Below are positions 39,861-50,574 of a DNA stretch of 64,000 nt, piece by piece. The stretch's first letter is position 1, and each line of letters begins with the position of its first letter. The notes beneath the pieces were generated by a model that was given only the letters and a program-made list of their open reading frames with translations, was not told where the DNA came from and searched no databases. The stretch spans positions 953,100 through 1,017,099 of the forward strand of contig CP060261.1 in the NCBI GenBank assembly GCA_022646525.1, in the 5' to 3' direction. The DNA comes from Holosporaceae bacterium (GTDB lineage: Bacteria; Pseudomonadota; Alphaproteobacteria; UBA7879; UBA5542). Both the position numbers and the translations under genes were made by a program.

Positions 39861-41193
39861 TTATTCCTTACGCTTCTTAGAAGAGAAAAATTTAGAAGCC
39901 CATTTTTTCAAGGTTTTTTGGGGCGCACGCGTCAAAGACAAATCCCCAGGGGCCACATCTTCTGTAATGGTGCTACCAGCACCCACCATTGCACCTTCTC
40001 CAACCGCCACAGGCGCCACTAAAGCGGTATTTGAACCAATGAATGCTCCTTCACCAATTTTTGTCTTGTGTTTACTTTTCCCATCATAGTTGCATGTGAT
40101 TGTGCCAGCACCAATATTGGCATTCTGTCCAACTTCTGCATCCCCTACATAGCTTAAATGGGAAACCTTTGCCCCTGATTGGATATCTGACTTTTAATTT
40201 CAACAAAGTTGCCAATACGCGCACCCTCACCCACATACGTACCTGGACGCAGCCGCGCAAAGGACCCACAGATGCCTCATTGGCAACCTTAGCACCCTCT
40301 AGATGAGAAAAAGCACGCACCCTTACACCCGCCTCTATAGAAACATCCAATCCAAAAAAAACATGGGGCTCAATATGAACACCGGGCGCTACCTTTGTGT
40401 CGTAGCTAAAGTAAACACTTTCAGGATCAACCATGGTAACCCCCGCCTCAAGAAATTTATGACGCATGTGGGTTTGAAAAATATATTCAGCACAAGCTAA
40501 ATCGTGCTGGGTATTTACCCCTAAAAGTTCTTCATGATCAACTTCTAACATGCCAATACGAAGGCCTTCATCGCGGGCATGTTGTACAATGTCTGTTAGA
40601 TAGTATTCGCCCGACTTTGCATCTTTCTTGATTTTTTTTAGAAGCGGCAAAATGTGTTGGTGTTTGACAACAACAATGCCCGAATTACATAAATCCGTGT
40701 CTATGTTCGAGTCAGCACAATCAACGGCTTCTACAATTTTTTTCCACACACCCTTCATCATCTAAAAAAATACGGCCATAGGTATTATCTTCAGCCACGC
40801 GCATGCCTAAAATCACAACATCATGTTGTTGAAGGGCAGAGATAGAGGCTTTAATGGTTTCAGGCTGTATAAGCGGGGTATCCCCACACAAAATCAAAAC
40901 GTCCGATTGTGCAGCTTCAATTTCTTTTTCTGCAGACAAGACAGCGTTACCCGTGCCTAAAGGCTTTTCTCTTGTACAGCATGTACTTGAAACATAGATT
41001 GTTCACGCACTTCATGCATCGAAGGTGCCGTCACAAGGCATGGTTCGCGCCCGCCCGCAGTTTTAAGCATCATATACAGATGATTAATAAGGGGCAGCCC
41101 TCCCAATGTGTGGAGGGTTTTAGGCAGTTTACTTTTCATACGACTTCCCCGTCCTGCCGATAGCACAACGGGGAAAAAGGATTTATTGTTCAT
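39861..41193 (-). CDS. glmU: Bifunctional GlmU (glucosamine-1-P acetyltransferase / GlcNAc-1-P uridyltransferase), frameshifted
   Basis: Makes UDP-GlcNAc. The ATG at 41191-41193 ([27 protein letters not shown]) gives the normal nucleotidyltransferase start; the frame extends upstream to 41235 without family sequence. [20 protein letters not shown] and [13 protein letters not shown] follow. The left-handed beta-helix repeats begin near 40420 ([28 protein letters not shown]) and end with [34 protein letters not shown]. Shifts near 40950, 40745, 40260, 40195 and 40085. Ends 3 bases before glmS. Confidence 0.94.
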
Positions 41194-41282
41194 GTTGTCA
41201 TGATAAGGGAATTGCTTTCTTATTTCCAGAAACATTCCGCTAAAAATTGTGACAGTTTTTTTACAAAGAAAATTTAAAGGGT

Positions 41283-41702
41283 TTAGCCAACAATTTCATC
41301 TTCTGCAAAGAAAAAAAGAAATTTCCTTTTTAGCATTCTCTAAAGAGTCAGAACCATGTACAGAGTTTCCTGTGAAAGATTCCGCAAACATTTTGCGAAT
41401 TGTGCCCTCAGCAGCTTCTGCAGGATTGGTTGCACCCATCACGTCTCTGTTTCTTTTGATTGCATCTTCTGCTTCAAAGACTTGAACAACGATTGGACCA
41501 GAGCACATAAAAGAACAGAGTTCGTCATAAAAAGGACGATCTTTGTGCACTTCATAAAACTTTTTCAGCCTGCTCTTTTGTTAGGCGAATTCTCTTCTGC
41601 GCCACAATATGTAAACCGTTTTTTTTCAAAACAGCTGTTGATAGCACCAGTTAGATTTCTACGTGTAGCATCAGGCTTAATGATGGAAAGTGTGCGTTGC
41701 AT
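41283..41702 (-). CDS. ndk: Nucleoside diphosphate kinase, three frameshifts
   Basis: Balances NTP pools by a phospho-histidine mechanism. [21 protein letters not shown] at the start, then [22 protein letters not shown] and [22 protein letters not shown] after shifts, [20 protein letters not shown], the active-site histidine in [13 protein letters not shown], and the end [10 protein letters not shown] restored by removing one T from a T-run near 41320. All three breaks read as single extra bases in homopolymers. Confidence 0.94.
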
Positions 41703-41827
41703 ATTTACTCCTCAATTTGTTTTAGAAGAGCAATAACTAAAAGCCAAAGATCTTTTGTCAAAGCTTTTTATGTATTTTCTCATAATTTTAAGAAAAAAAC
41801 GGGTGCACTCGAAAGGGAAACGATAAA

Positions 41828-42254
41828 TTATTCAACCGGTGCAGCGGCAATTTTTTTCCGTTTACGGCTTCCAAGCCCTATTGTTTTAGCCAAATTACTG
41901 CGCTTTTTGGCATAATTAGGTGCAACAGATGGATAGTCTGCAGGCAGCCCCAGCGAGAGCGATACTCTTGCAAAGACATGTCATAAACGGCTTTTAAGTG
42001 GCGCTTAAGCATCTTAAGCTTTTACCATCTTCAAGGCAGATAATGTAATCTGGTGTGACTGATTTTTTAACAGGCACTGCCGGTAACAGGTTTTGAACTT
42101 TTGTCGAGTGGGGTGCTTTTACGTTGGTGAGTGTGCCATACACCTGCTGGATCAAGTCAGGAATGTCAGATGTAGAAACTGCGTTGTTTGACACGTGGGC
42201 AGACACGATATTTGTCGTCAAAGACAGTATATGGTCTAAGCTACTTTTTTTCAT
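41828..42254 (-). CDS. MucR/Ros-family transcriptional regulator, frameshifted
   Basis: MucR/Ros proteins are alphaproteobacterial zinc-finger regulators of surface polysaccharide and host-interaction genes. The family core is clear: VKKSVTPDYIICLEDGK, then after a shift near 42020 KLKMLKRHLKAVYDMSLQEYRSRWGLPADYPSVAPNYAKKRSNLAKTIGLG. Of the Ros-type ligands (Cys, Asp, His, His) the first three are present, but the usual final His (RHLxxHY) is Val here. A Lys/Arg/Ala-rich tail closes the protein. A second shift lies near 41960. Confidence 0.88.
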
Positions 42255-42376
42255 TCATTTTATACCTCTTTTATGCAAGTACATCATAGTACTTTTTATT
42301 TTTTATAGGTATCCTATACAGCTTTTAAAAATAAAAATCAAACTATAATCGACCCGACAAATCATGATTTTCATCC

Positions 42377-42816
42377 CTATAGCATACGAACCAATACAAA
42401 AGCATCCATATTATTCTGCGAGACATAGTAGTTTTTTCTTTGCCCTACAATAAAAAATCCATTTTTTTGATAAAACTCGAAGGCTGCCCTGTTTTGTTTA
42501 GAAACCTCTAAAAATATTCTTTCAACTTTTGTGAACCGAGTATCCGATAATATGCCCTGCAATAATTTTGTGTGCAAGCTTTTTTTTTTCGATGCAAGGG
42601 GTCTGTAACCAGTAACATAATCTCTGCTTCATCCTCGAAAATTTGCAAAATAATAAACGATTTCAACGAATTGGATACAAAGATTCCCCAGGCAAAAGAA
42701 GTCTCTAAATCCAGGAATTTTTTTAATGCATCGTGCCGCCAAGGGCAGTTTTCGATAGACCCCGCAATGGAAGACATTGCTTCAATATGCTGTTCGTTTA
42801 GTTGTGCAACTTTCAT
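42377..42816 (-). CDS. rimI: Ribosomal-protein-alanine N-acetyltransferase RimI-like GNAT, frameshifted
   Basis: A GNAT acetyltransferase of about 145 residues. It starts MKVAQLNEQHIEAMSSIAGS, with CPWRHDALKKFL (the CPW..xxF motif of RimI), EAEIMLLVTDPLHRKKK (acetyl-CoA region), and after a shift near 42590 the end VERIFLEVSKQNRAAFEFYQKNGFFIVGQRKNYY. It overlaps the 3' end of tsaB by 35 bases, and rimI next to tsaB is a common alphaproteobacterial pairing. Confidence 0.9.
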
Positions 42817-43426
42817 GGATATCAGGTGATTTTAAATAAAAAGGTTTATCAGAAAATTCACATACATGACCTGCAAGCACCCTATATGCCTTCAGAAGCA
42901 TTTCAGCCGTTAATGGCTTATAGAGAACATCATCATCTTTCAATGCATGCACATTTGTCAAAATAGTGCTTCTTTTTTGCTTTTGCACTTCTTCCCAGCG
43001 CATAATAACGTGTTCTTTCACCGCCCATTGGTTTTTTTCAAAACATGCAACAAAATGGCCATCTCTTCTGGAATCTAAAACAACACAAAGGTCTTGTTCT
43101 TTATCAAATAAGGCACGGTAAACTTGAAACCCTGTCACCCCAACTAGGGGTATCTTGCCTGCATAGGCAAACCCTTCTGCAACAGACAGCCCCACACGAA
43201 TACCAGTAAATGATCCTGGGCCCCTGTTTACAACAATTTTAGAAACCTGATGCCAGTCTTTGTCAAAAACAACAGAAACTTCTTCAACCAATTTAAGGAT
43301 ATGGGCAGCTTGCCCATAAGGCATATGCAGCGACGCTTCTTTTAAAACCTCTCCTTCTGCACCAACCGCAACCGAACACCAGTCACCTGATGTCTCAATA
43401 GCTAGCACATAAGGAATTGCAGACAT
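42782..43426 (-). CDS. tsaB: tRNA threonylcarbamoyladenosine biosynthesis protein TsaB
   Basis: An intact 214-residue ASKHA-fold protein needed for the universal t6A37 tRNA modification with TsaD and TsaE. Motifs: LAIETSGDWCSVAVG near residues 8-22, KIVVNRGPGSFTGIRVGLSVAEGFAYA near 63-88 and LDSRRDGHFVACF. The C-terminal residues after FYLKSPDI overlap the rimI coding start, so the last dozen residues may be a slight run-on. It starts 3 bases after recA ends. Confidence 0.93.
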   Translation of the reverse strand: MSAIPYVLAIETSGDWCSVAVGAEGEVLKEASLHMPYGQAAHILKLVEEVSVVFDKDWHQVSKIVVNRGPGSFTGIRVGLSVAEGFAYAGKIPLVGVTGFQVYRALFDKEQDLCVVLDSRRDGHFVACFEKNQWAVKEHVIMRWEEVQKQKRSTILTNVHALKDDDVLYKPLTAEMLLKAYRVLAGHVCEFSDKPFYLKSPDIHESCTTKRTAY

Positions 43427-43428
43427 TT

Positions 43429-44463
43429 TTATTCAGCAGACTCCACAGGCCCATCCTCTATCGCCTTCGCTATAAGGCCCTGTTTCTCAAAAATAGCCTT
43501 CTCCAAGGCCTCTCGAACATCTGGGTTATCAACTAAGTGTTTGCGTGCAGATTCTTTTCCTTGACCCAATTGATTGCCATTCCAAGAATACCAAGCGCCT
43601 GACTTTTCAATAATTTCGGCCTTAACACCAAGGTCAATAATTTCACCTGTTCGTGAAATACCATGTCCATACATGATATCAAATTCAACCACCTTAAATG
43701 GCGGCGCAACCTTGTTCTTCACCACTTTAACGCGTGTTTGGTTGCCCACAATTTCATCTTTGTCTTTAAGAGCACCAATACGTCGTATATCAAGGCGAAC
43801 AGAGGCATAGAATTTAAGAGCATTTCCACCTGTTGTTGTTTCAGGGTTACCAAACATAACACCAATTTTCTGGCGAATTTGGTTAATGAAAATAACCATA
43901 CATTTTGAACGTGAAATAGACGCTGTAAGCTTTCTTAAGGCTTGACTCATCAGACGTGCCTGCAAACCCATGTGTGCATCGCCCATATCTCCTTCAAGCT
44001 CTGCTTTTGGCACCAAGGCCGCCACACTATCAACCACCAAAACATCAATCGCACCCGAACGAACCAGCGTATCGGCAATTTCAAGAGCTTGCTCACCGTT
44101 ATCTGGTTGCGAAATAACGAGATCATCTGTGTTAACACCTAATTTCCTTGCGTAAACAGGGTCCACCGCATGCTCGGCATCCACGAAAGCACATGTTCCA
44201 CCTTTTTTTTGCGCTTCAGCCACAACATGAAGGGAAAGTGTTGTCTTTCCCGAGCTTTCTGGCCCATAAATTTCAATAATGCGACCTTTAGGTAAACCAC
44301 CAATACCAAGAGCAATATCAAGGCCAATTGACCCTGTGGGTATCGCTTCTACTTCTACTTTACTGTCTTCACTCAGCGTCATAACCGAGCCCTTGCCAAA
44401 TGCGCGCTCGATTTGCTTTAAAGCAGCATCTAATGCTTTTGTTTTTTCATTTGTTGTGGTCAT
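43429..44463 (-). CDS. recA: Recombinase A
   Basis: An intact 344-residue RecA. It has the Walker A loop GPESSGKT at residues 67-74, Walker [12 protein letters not shown], the L1/L2 loops ([20 protein letters not shown] and [30 protein letters not shown]), and an acidic C-terminal tail. It catalyses strand exchange and LexA cleavage. I find no GTTC-N7-GTTC alphaproteobacterial LexA box in the gap to aspS. Likely first gene of recA-tsaB-rimI. Confidence 0.98.
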   Translation of the reverse strand: MTTTNEKTKALDAALKQIERAFGKGSVMTLSEDSKVEVEAIPTGSIGLDIALGIGGLPKGRIIEIYGPESSGKTTLSLHVVAEAQKKGGTCAFVDAEHAVDPVYARKLGVNTDDLVISQPDNGEQALEIADTLVRSGAIDVLVVDSVAALVPKAELEGDMGDAHMGLQARLMSQALRKLTASISRSKCMVIFINQIRQKIGVMFGNPETTTGGNALKFYASVRLDIRRIGALKDKDEIVGNQTRVKVVKNKVAPPFKVVEFDIMYGHGISRTGEIIDLGVKAEIIEKSGAWYSWNGNQLGQGKESARKHLVDNPDVREALEKAIFEKQGLIAKAIEDGPVESAE

Positions 44464-44546
44464 TCTATCCTCTACAGTTTATACCCTTTTCAAAGCAAAA
44501 ATAACGCTAACATAACAACCTAGGCGGGTAAAGCCAGAGAATTCAC

Positions 44547-44575
44547 TTGCGTCAAGCTTCAAAATTCTTTTATAA
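44547..44575 (+). promoter_or_regulatory. Putative promoter for aspS
   Basis: TTGCGT (44547-44552), a 17-base spacer and TTATAA (44570-44575) end 31 bases before the aspS ATG, in the gap between divergent recA and aspS. The -35 hexamer is identical to the one proposed for rpsF. Confidence 0.5.
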
Positions 44576-44606
44576 AGAAAATTCAGAAAAAAGGCCAAAG
44601 AAATAA

Positions 44607-46402
44607 ATGCATCCTTACAAAACACACACATGCGGCGCTCTTAGAAAATCAGATGTCGGTCAAAATGTTCGTCTTTCCGGTTGGGTTCACAGAAAGCGTG
44701 ACCACGGAAACCTTCTATTCATTGATTTAAGAGACCACTACGGTTTAACACAGTGTGTTATTAATTCTGACAACAATCTTTTTGCAACGGCTGACAGCGT
44801 TAGCCTAGAAAGTGTCGTCACAATTACAGGTGAAGTTGTTGAACGTACAGATAAAACTGTGAACGCTAACCTTAAAACAGGTGAAGTTGAGCTCCGCATC
44901 GAAGGACTTCACATTGAATCGATGGCTGCCCCTCTCCCGCTGCAAGTAAATGGCGGAGACGACTATCCAGAAGAAACGCGCCTAAAGTATCGCTTTCTTG
45001 ATTTAAGGCGCGAAAAAACCCATCAAAACATTGTTTTAAGAAATCAAATTATTTCAAGCTTGCGTCAACGTATGCAAAGCCATGGCTTTATGGAATTTCA
45101 AACACCCATTTTAACGGCAAGCTCGCCTGAAGGGGCACGTGACTTTCTTGTTCCAAGCCGCCTCCACCCTGGAAAGTTTTATGCGCTACCGCAGGCTCCT
45201 CAACAATACAAACAAATGTTGATGATGTCGGGCTTTGATCGCTATTTCCAAATTGCCCCTTGTTTTCGCGATGAAGATGCCCGGGCCGACCGATCACCTG
45301 GGAATTTTACCAACTTGACCTTGAGATGTCGTTTGTTACACAAGATGAAGTTTTCGAAGTTCTTGAATCGGTTGTTGGTGGTGTTTTTGAAGAGTTTTCC
45401 AATGGACGCAGCGTGTCAAAAGCGCCTTTCAAGCGCATCCCATATCATGAAGCCATGCTGCACTATGGTTCAGATAAGCCTGATTTAAGAAACCCTATTA
45501 TTATTCAAGATGTAACAGCTATCTTCAAACAGTCTTCGTTTACTGTGTTTAAAAAAACTTGATTGCAGACGGGCACGTTGTACGTGCTATTCCGGGGCCA
45601 AGCGCTAGTCAGCAGCCACGCAGCTTTTTCGACAAGTTAGAAAGCTGGGCAAAAAGTGAAGGTATGGCAGGGCTTGGCTATATTTCTTTCAAAGATGGTC
45701 AAGCAAAAGGCCCTATTGCAAAGTTTTTATCTGACGAACAAATGCAAGCACTAAAAAAACAAACACAAACATCAGAAAGTGATACTGTGTTTTTTGTGCC
45801 AAGATAAAAATCAAGCACCTAAATTAGCAGGCCTTGTTCGAAAAAAGTTGGCAGAAGAGCTTGATTTAATTAAACCAAACGCATTTGAGTTTTGCTGGGT
45901 TTGTGATTACCCCATGTTTGAACAGGATGAAGAGACAGGCAAAATAGATTTTTGTCACAACCCTTTCTCAATGCCACAAGGTATTCTTGCGGCACTTTCA
46001 AACCAAGACCCTCTCACGGTTAAAGCCTATCAATACGATATTGTTTGTAACGGGATCGAACTTTCTAGTGGTGCTATTCGAAACCACTTGCCTGAAGTCA
46101 TGGAAAAAGCATTTGAAATTGCAGGGTACTCGAAAGAAGAGCTTGAAGAACAATTTGGAGGCATGCTTCGTGCCTTGCGCTATGGTGCCCCACCCCATGG
46201 TGGTAGTGCGCCAGGTGTTGACCGAATGGTAATGCTTTTGGCAGATGAGGCTAACATTCGTGAAGTAATTGCCTTCCCTATGACACAGTCAGCAGAAGAG
46301 CTTTTGGTAGGCGCCCCTGCCGTCGCTTCTGAGAAACACTTGAAGGAAGTCCATATACAGATTGTAAAACCTAAAGAAAAAAGCCATACTAAACATAGAT
46401 AA
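44607..46402 (+). CDS. aspS: Aspartyl-tRNA synthetase, frameshifted
   Basis: Bacterial-type class II AspRS of about 597 residues with the GAD insertion. It starts with the anticodon OB fold ([26 protein letters not shown]). Then come [63 protein letters not shown] (motif 2), the insertion region, and [16 protein letters not shown] (motif 3). Breaks near 45300-45330, 45555 and 45795 are single bases, and the protein is otherwise continuous. Whether it also aspartylates tRNA-Asn cannot be told from the gene alone. Confidence 0.95.
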
Positions 46403-46420
46403 ATTTGAAATTTAAATTTT

Positions 46421-47656
46421 ATGTTAGTGAATAAAAAGTTCAAAATTATATTTGCGAGCGTGTTGGAAATGCGCTCGAATTTACAATTTAACGCTCTACG
46501 GCGTTATGGCCGCTAAGTTCGCAACGCTCTACTTTCCAAATACAAGTAAGATTTTATCTCTTGTCGCAAGCCTGGGTGCTTTTGCCGCTGCCTTTCTTGT
46601 GCGCCCTTTAGGAGCCATTCTTTTTGGCAATATTGGTGATCGCTTAGGTCGAAAAAAAGCCCTGGGTCTTTCTATCTTATGCATGGGTTTTCCAACAATG
46701 GCTATTGGTGTTCTGCCAGGATATGAATCTATTGGCATTTTTGCGCCACTTATCCTGCTGCTCTGTAGAATGGGCCAAGGGCTTTGTGCGGGTGGTGAAT
46801 TTAATGGAGCGATTATCTTTTCTCTTGAGCACGTCGGAAAAGATCGTCCTGGATTCACAGGCGGGCTTATCATTGATCTTGCCTTTTGGATCAATTGTTG
46901 CGATTGGAACAGCCACAGTGCTGTTAAACATTCAGTCCGATAGAGAATGGTGGCGCCTTGCCTTCATTGTGGGGGTCTTCTTTGTATTTTTGGTTACTAC
47001 ATTCGTAGAAAATTGAAGAAAGCCCTGACTTTGTCAGGGTCGAGCGCAGCAGACGCCTTCTCAAAACGCCCCTTAAGTCTGTCTTTTCGAGACACCTGTC
47101 TTCTTTTTGGCTATGTCTTATCCATTGGTGCCTTTGACGGCATTTTAACATACACATTGGTTGCCTTTCTAAGCGTTTACTTAACCAACTACTTGGAGAT
47201 CCCAAGCCATGAAGCCGCTTACTATAGTTTGGCTGGGTTTATTTCTTGCATGATTGGCTGCCCTTCTTTGGGTGGTATGCGGATAAATATGGTGCCCGTG
47301 AAACTCTTGTGCTGTCTTCTATTCTTATTTTTGGGCTGTGCATTCCCGTGTTTATGGCCTTTAATTCAAGCCAATGGTTTTCCATTCTATTTGGTCACAT
47401 ATTATACGGGTTTTTGATTTCAAGCATCATTGGTGTACAGCCTTTATTCTCTCAACGCTTATTCCCAACGCAAGACCGCTATACAGGCATCTCTTTTGCC
47501 TACAGCCTTGGTATAGGTGTAGTTGGTGGGCTAACCCCAATGCTGTTAACAATGCTGACAGAGTTTCATTCTTCTTTGATTGCGCCAAGCTTCTACTTAA
47601 TGGGCGCCGCGCTAGGATTCTTAATCATTCTTCTAACAATGCCTAAAAGAAAATAG
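46421..47656 (+). CDS. MFS metabolite:H+ symporter (ProP-like), frameshifted
   Basis: A 12-helix major facilitator of the MHS family, about 410 residues. The ATG at 46421 gives MLVNKKFKIIFASVL; a shift near 46465-46490 continues as GNALEFYNLTLYG, the usual MHS start. The family loop GNIGDRLGRKKALGLSI lies after helix 2, and RMGQGLCAGGEFNGAIIF on helix 4. Later halves recover GPFADKYG-like ADKYG and QPLFSQRLFPTQDRYTG. Breaks near 46490, 46880-46925, 47010 and 47270. MHS members carry betaine, proline or dicarboxylates; the substrate is unknown. Confidence 0.88.
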
Positions 47657-48209
47657 CTACGCTTTTCTTTTTTTTGCACCAAATCAAGAAATAATCACCC
47701 ACTGAAATAAAGGCTGTGATGGTCACCAAATAGATCATCAAGTTAAAAGGGATAGGAAAGTCATAAGAAAGGCTAACCAAAACCCCAAACAAAAATAAGA
47801 ACAGAATAATTGTGTATGCTTTTCCAGAGAACCGAGGCGCAAGATTCTGTGCTTTCCTTTTTACGCAAGTTAAAGTAACCAAGTAAAATTAGAATGTCTC
47901 GCCCCAGAACAACAAATGTAAACCATAGGGGAACAAAGAAAGACCAAACCCCATGCAAGAAAAGAGTGTAATAAACAAAATTTTGTCTGCCATCGGGTCA
48001 AGAATGCGCCCCACTAGTGTAAATTGATTGAGCGCACGTGCCAAAAAATCCATCTAAGGCATCTGTAATACCGGCCAACACCAAGATGGCCAACGCCAAT
48101 GCGTACTCTTCTTTAAGCATGCCCCATAAAGCTATGGGAATCATTAATATGCGTAAAATAGAAAGCATATTGGGCAAATTAATATTTGAAACGTCTTTTT
48201 ATCTAACAT
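47643..48209 (-). CDS. pgsA: CDP-alcohol phosphatidyltransferase, PgsA-like, frameshifted
   Basis: Inner-membrane phosphatidylglycerophosphate synthase type. The start is the ATG at 48207-48209 (MLDKKTFQI), with one shift to NLPNMLSILRILMIPIAL. The catalytic signature D-x2-D-G-x2-A-R-x8-G-x3-D-x3-D is complete (DALDGFLAR...GRILDPMAD) across a T-run shift near 48045. Several membrane helices follow. The tail (47643-47882) is in a third frame. Convergent with the MFS gene, overlapping by 14 bases. Confidence 0.88.
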
Positions 48210-48377
48210 TACTTAGTCCCATGGTTGATCCTCGTTTATACAAAAAAACACGCAAAAGAACACTAAAATCCTAAAGTTCTCCTTTCACGAAAAAGAAAAA
48301 CAATAAAAATCAAATGGCTGTCTGTTTTAGAAATTTTTACAATTGCACCCCCTACAAAAAAATGGGATATTTCTTTT

Positions 48378-48864
48378 ATGCATGTATTTTCTTATGTAAA
48401 AAAGCCTGAAAAAGAAAAGCACATCCTTATTGGTGCTGCATCTGTCCTTATTCTCTTCACAAGCCTTTTGTTTGAACACGTATTCGATTTTCCCCGTTTG
48501 TAAGTTATGTCTATACGAACGCTATCCTTATGTTGGCGCCGTTGGGTTCAGCTTGTTTGGTTTTTTCTTCCATAAGAATGCATCTGCCCTGCTCTTCACA
48601 CGCAGTTTGCTCATTTTACTTTTTAGTAAGTTTCGGTTTATCCGCATATCATGTCATGATTGAGTATGGCATCATTCCTTTACCTGATTTTTGCAAAACA
48701 GATTTATTAAAAGCAACTAGTTTTGAAGAACTTAAGGCACAAATCATGAATACGAAGAAACTGGTGCCATGCAACGCAGCCTCTGCTAAAGTTCTCTTTC
48801 TCACGCTAGCTGAATGGAATACGATCATATCTTTCCTCTTGCTCATCAGCGCGTGGCTTTTTAA
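48378..48864 (+). CDS. dsbB: DsbB-like disulfide bond formation protein, frameshifted
   Basis: A four-helix inner-membrane quinone reductase that reoxidises DsbA. The CxxC pair is in FPVCKLCLYERYPY after the first helix, with the Arg-containing LCLYERYPY typical of DsbB. After a shift near 48635 comes VSFGLSAYHVMIEYG, then the second periplasmic loop with a cysteine pair (DFCKTD ... KLVPCNAAS) and a last helix. Without correction the frame reads straight into coq7; one extra T near 48860 would end it at a TAA (48862-48864). That end is preferred. Confidence 0.82.
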
Positions 48865-48871
48865 AGAAAAA

Positions 48872-49385
48872 ATGAAGAAAAGCGATGTTAAAAGCTGTCT
48901 GCGTGTCGACCATGCGGGCGAGCTTGCTGCTACTAAAATTTATGAAGGGCAACTTTCGATTCTTTCCCGCTCTTCAGTTGCCTCTACTATCAAAGAAATG
49001 CACCGTCAAGAAACCCAGCACCTATCCCTTTTCGAAAACGCTTTAAAGACAACTGAAACCCCCTTCCCTTTTAAATCCTTTTTGGGAAAAAGCAGCCTTC
49101 GGCCTTGGCGTTACAACGGCCTTAATGGGTAAGAAGGCGGCAATGGCATGTACCATCGCCGTTGAAGAAGTAATCGAACAACACTACAAAAGCCAGATCG
49201 ACAGCCTTCCCACTACTACGCCTTCAGAAATTAAAAAGGTGATTGAATCCTGTTACCTTGATGAAATTAGCCATAAAGAAAAAGCAGAAGATCACGATGG
49301 TCGTGAAACAAAAGGCTACAAAACACTATCTACGGCAATCAAAACGGGCTGTCGGGCTGCCATTTGGCTTTCAAAACGCATTTAA
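48872..49385 (+). CDS. coq7: 2-nonaprenyl-3-methyl-6-methoxy-1,4-benzoquinol hydroxylase (Coq7 family), one frameshift
   Basis: A di-iron hydroxylase of ubiquinone biosynthesis. Iron ligands are visible: RVDHAGELAATKIYEGQ (Glu), EMHRQETQHL (ExxH) and, after a shift near 49085, AVEEVIEQHY and DEISHKEKAE. The segment AAFGLGVTTALMGKKAAMACTI is restored by that shift. About 170 residues. Follows dsbB and is convergent with pgk. With ubiG it supports an oxygen-using ubiquinone pathway. Confidence 0.93.
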
Positions 49386-50568
49386 TCTTTGTGTGTAAGC
49401 GCTTTAATGCCAGGCAACTCTTTTCCCTCAAGCCACTCTAGAAACGCGCCCCTGCAAGCGACACATAAGAAAAGATATTAATAAACTTTAACTTGTTCAA
49501 AATAGCAACTGTATCACCGCCGCCTGAAACCTTGATGACACCAGGTATTTTACCTAACATATGCGCTACTTGTTCCGTCCCCTTCTCAAAAGGCGGCACT
49601 TCAATAAGGCCCAATGGCCCATTCCATATCACCGTCTTTGCAGATGCTAAACATTTTTCTATATGCTCAATTGTGCCAGGGCCAACATCTAAGATCATGT
49701 CTTTATTCTCAATGTCTTCTACCTGCTTTACTTGAACATTCTTCGCATCAGGGCTTTCCGCCACAACCACATCCGTTGGCAATAAAAGGGTGCACTTTTT
49801 TTTTCAGCCTCTGCAATAATTTTTTGCACTCGTTTTCCAAATCACGCTCAACAAGTGATGCGCCGATATTTTTCCCCTGGCTCAATAACAAAGTGTTTGC
49901 CATGGCACCGCCAATGATAAGTCCATCAACCTTATCAATAAGTGACTTAATTAAAGGTAGTTTCGTAGATATTTTAGCGCCCCTATAATGGCCCATAACG
50001 GTTTTAAGGGCCGTTTTAGAAAACGATCTAAGTTACGAAGTTCATCAAAAAACAACAAGCCTGCATAGCTCGGCAAGTATTTCGTAATCCCTACAACAGA
50101 CGCATGGGCACGGTGCGAAGCTGAAAATGCATCATTTACAAAAATATCACCTAATCCTGCCAAGTGTTTCGAAAAAGCCGCGCTGTTTTCTTCTTCGCCA
50201 GAATAAAAGCGTACATTTTCTAAGACCAAAATTTCACCCGGATGCATCTGGTGAATTTTATCCTTCAAACCTTGGTCGTTAATATCAGAAGCAAAATGAA
50301 TTTCTGTGTTTTTAACAATTGTCTTTAATTTTTCAACCACCGGAAGAAGAGAATATTTTTTTACTTTCTTCCCCTTAGGCCGCCCCAAGTGTGACATCAA
50401 CACAATTCGGGCATCCTTTTCCTGCAAATACTTTAAGGTCGGCAAAGCCGCAAGAATACGTGTGTCGTCAGATATCACACCATCCTCAATAGGCACATTG
50501 AAATCAACACGCACTAAAACTATTTTTCCTTTAACAGTGACCGATTGAAGGGATTTTATTTTTTCCAT
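49382..50568 (-). CDS. pgk: Phosphoglycerate kinase, frameshifted
   Basis: The glycolytic enzyme that makes ATP from 1,3-bisphosphoglycerate. Motifs: VLVRVDFNVPIEDG near residues 17-30, SHLGRPKG near 59-66, VLENVRFYSGEE, NDAFSASHRAHASVVG, and after shifts KISTKLPLIKSLIDKVDGLIIGGAMANT, GGGDTVAIL and the end FLEWLEGKELPGIKAL. Breaks near 49985, 49795 and 49440. Length (~395) is normal. It sits 7 bases downstream of nuoH on the same strand, the position where nuoI would be expected. Confidence 0.95.
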
Positions 50569-50574
50569 AAGACT

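Noticed and set aside
46529..46894. 121-codon open frame opposite the MFS gene
   Set aside because: It is antisense to conserved transporter sequence and has biased Arg/Pro/Lys composition typical of a shadow frame.
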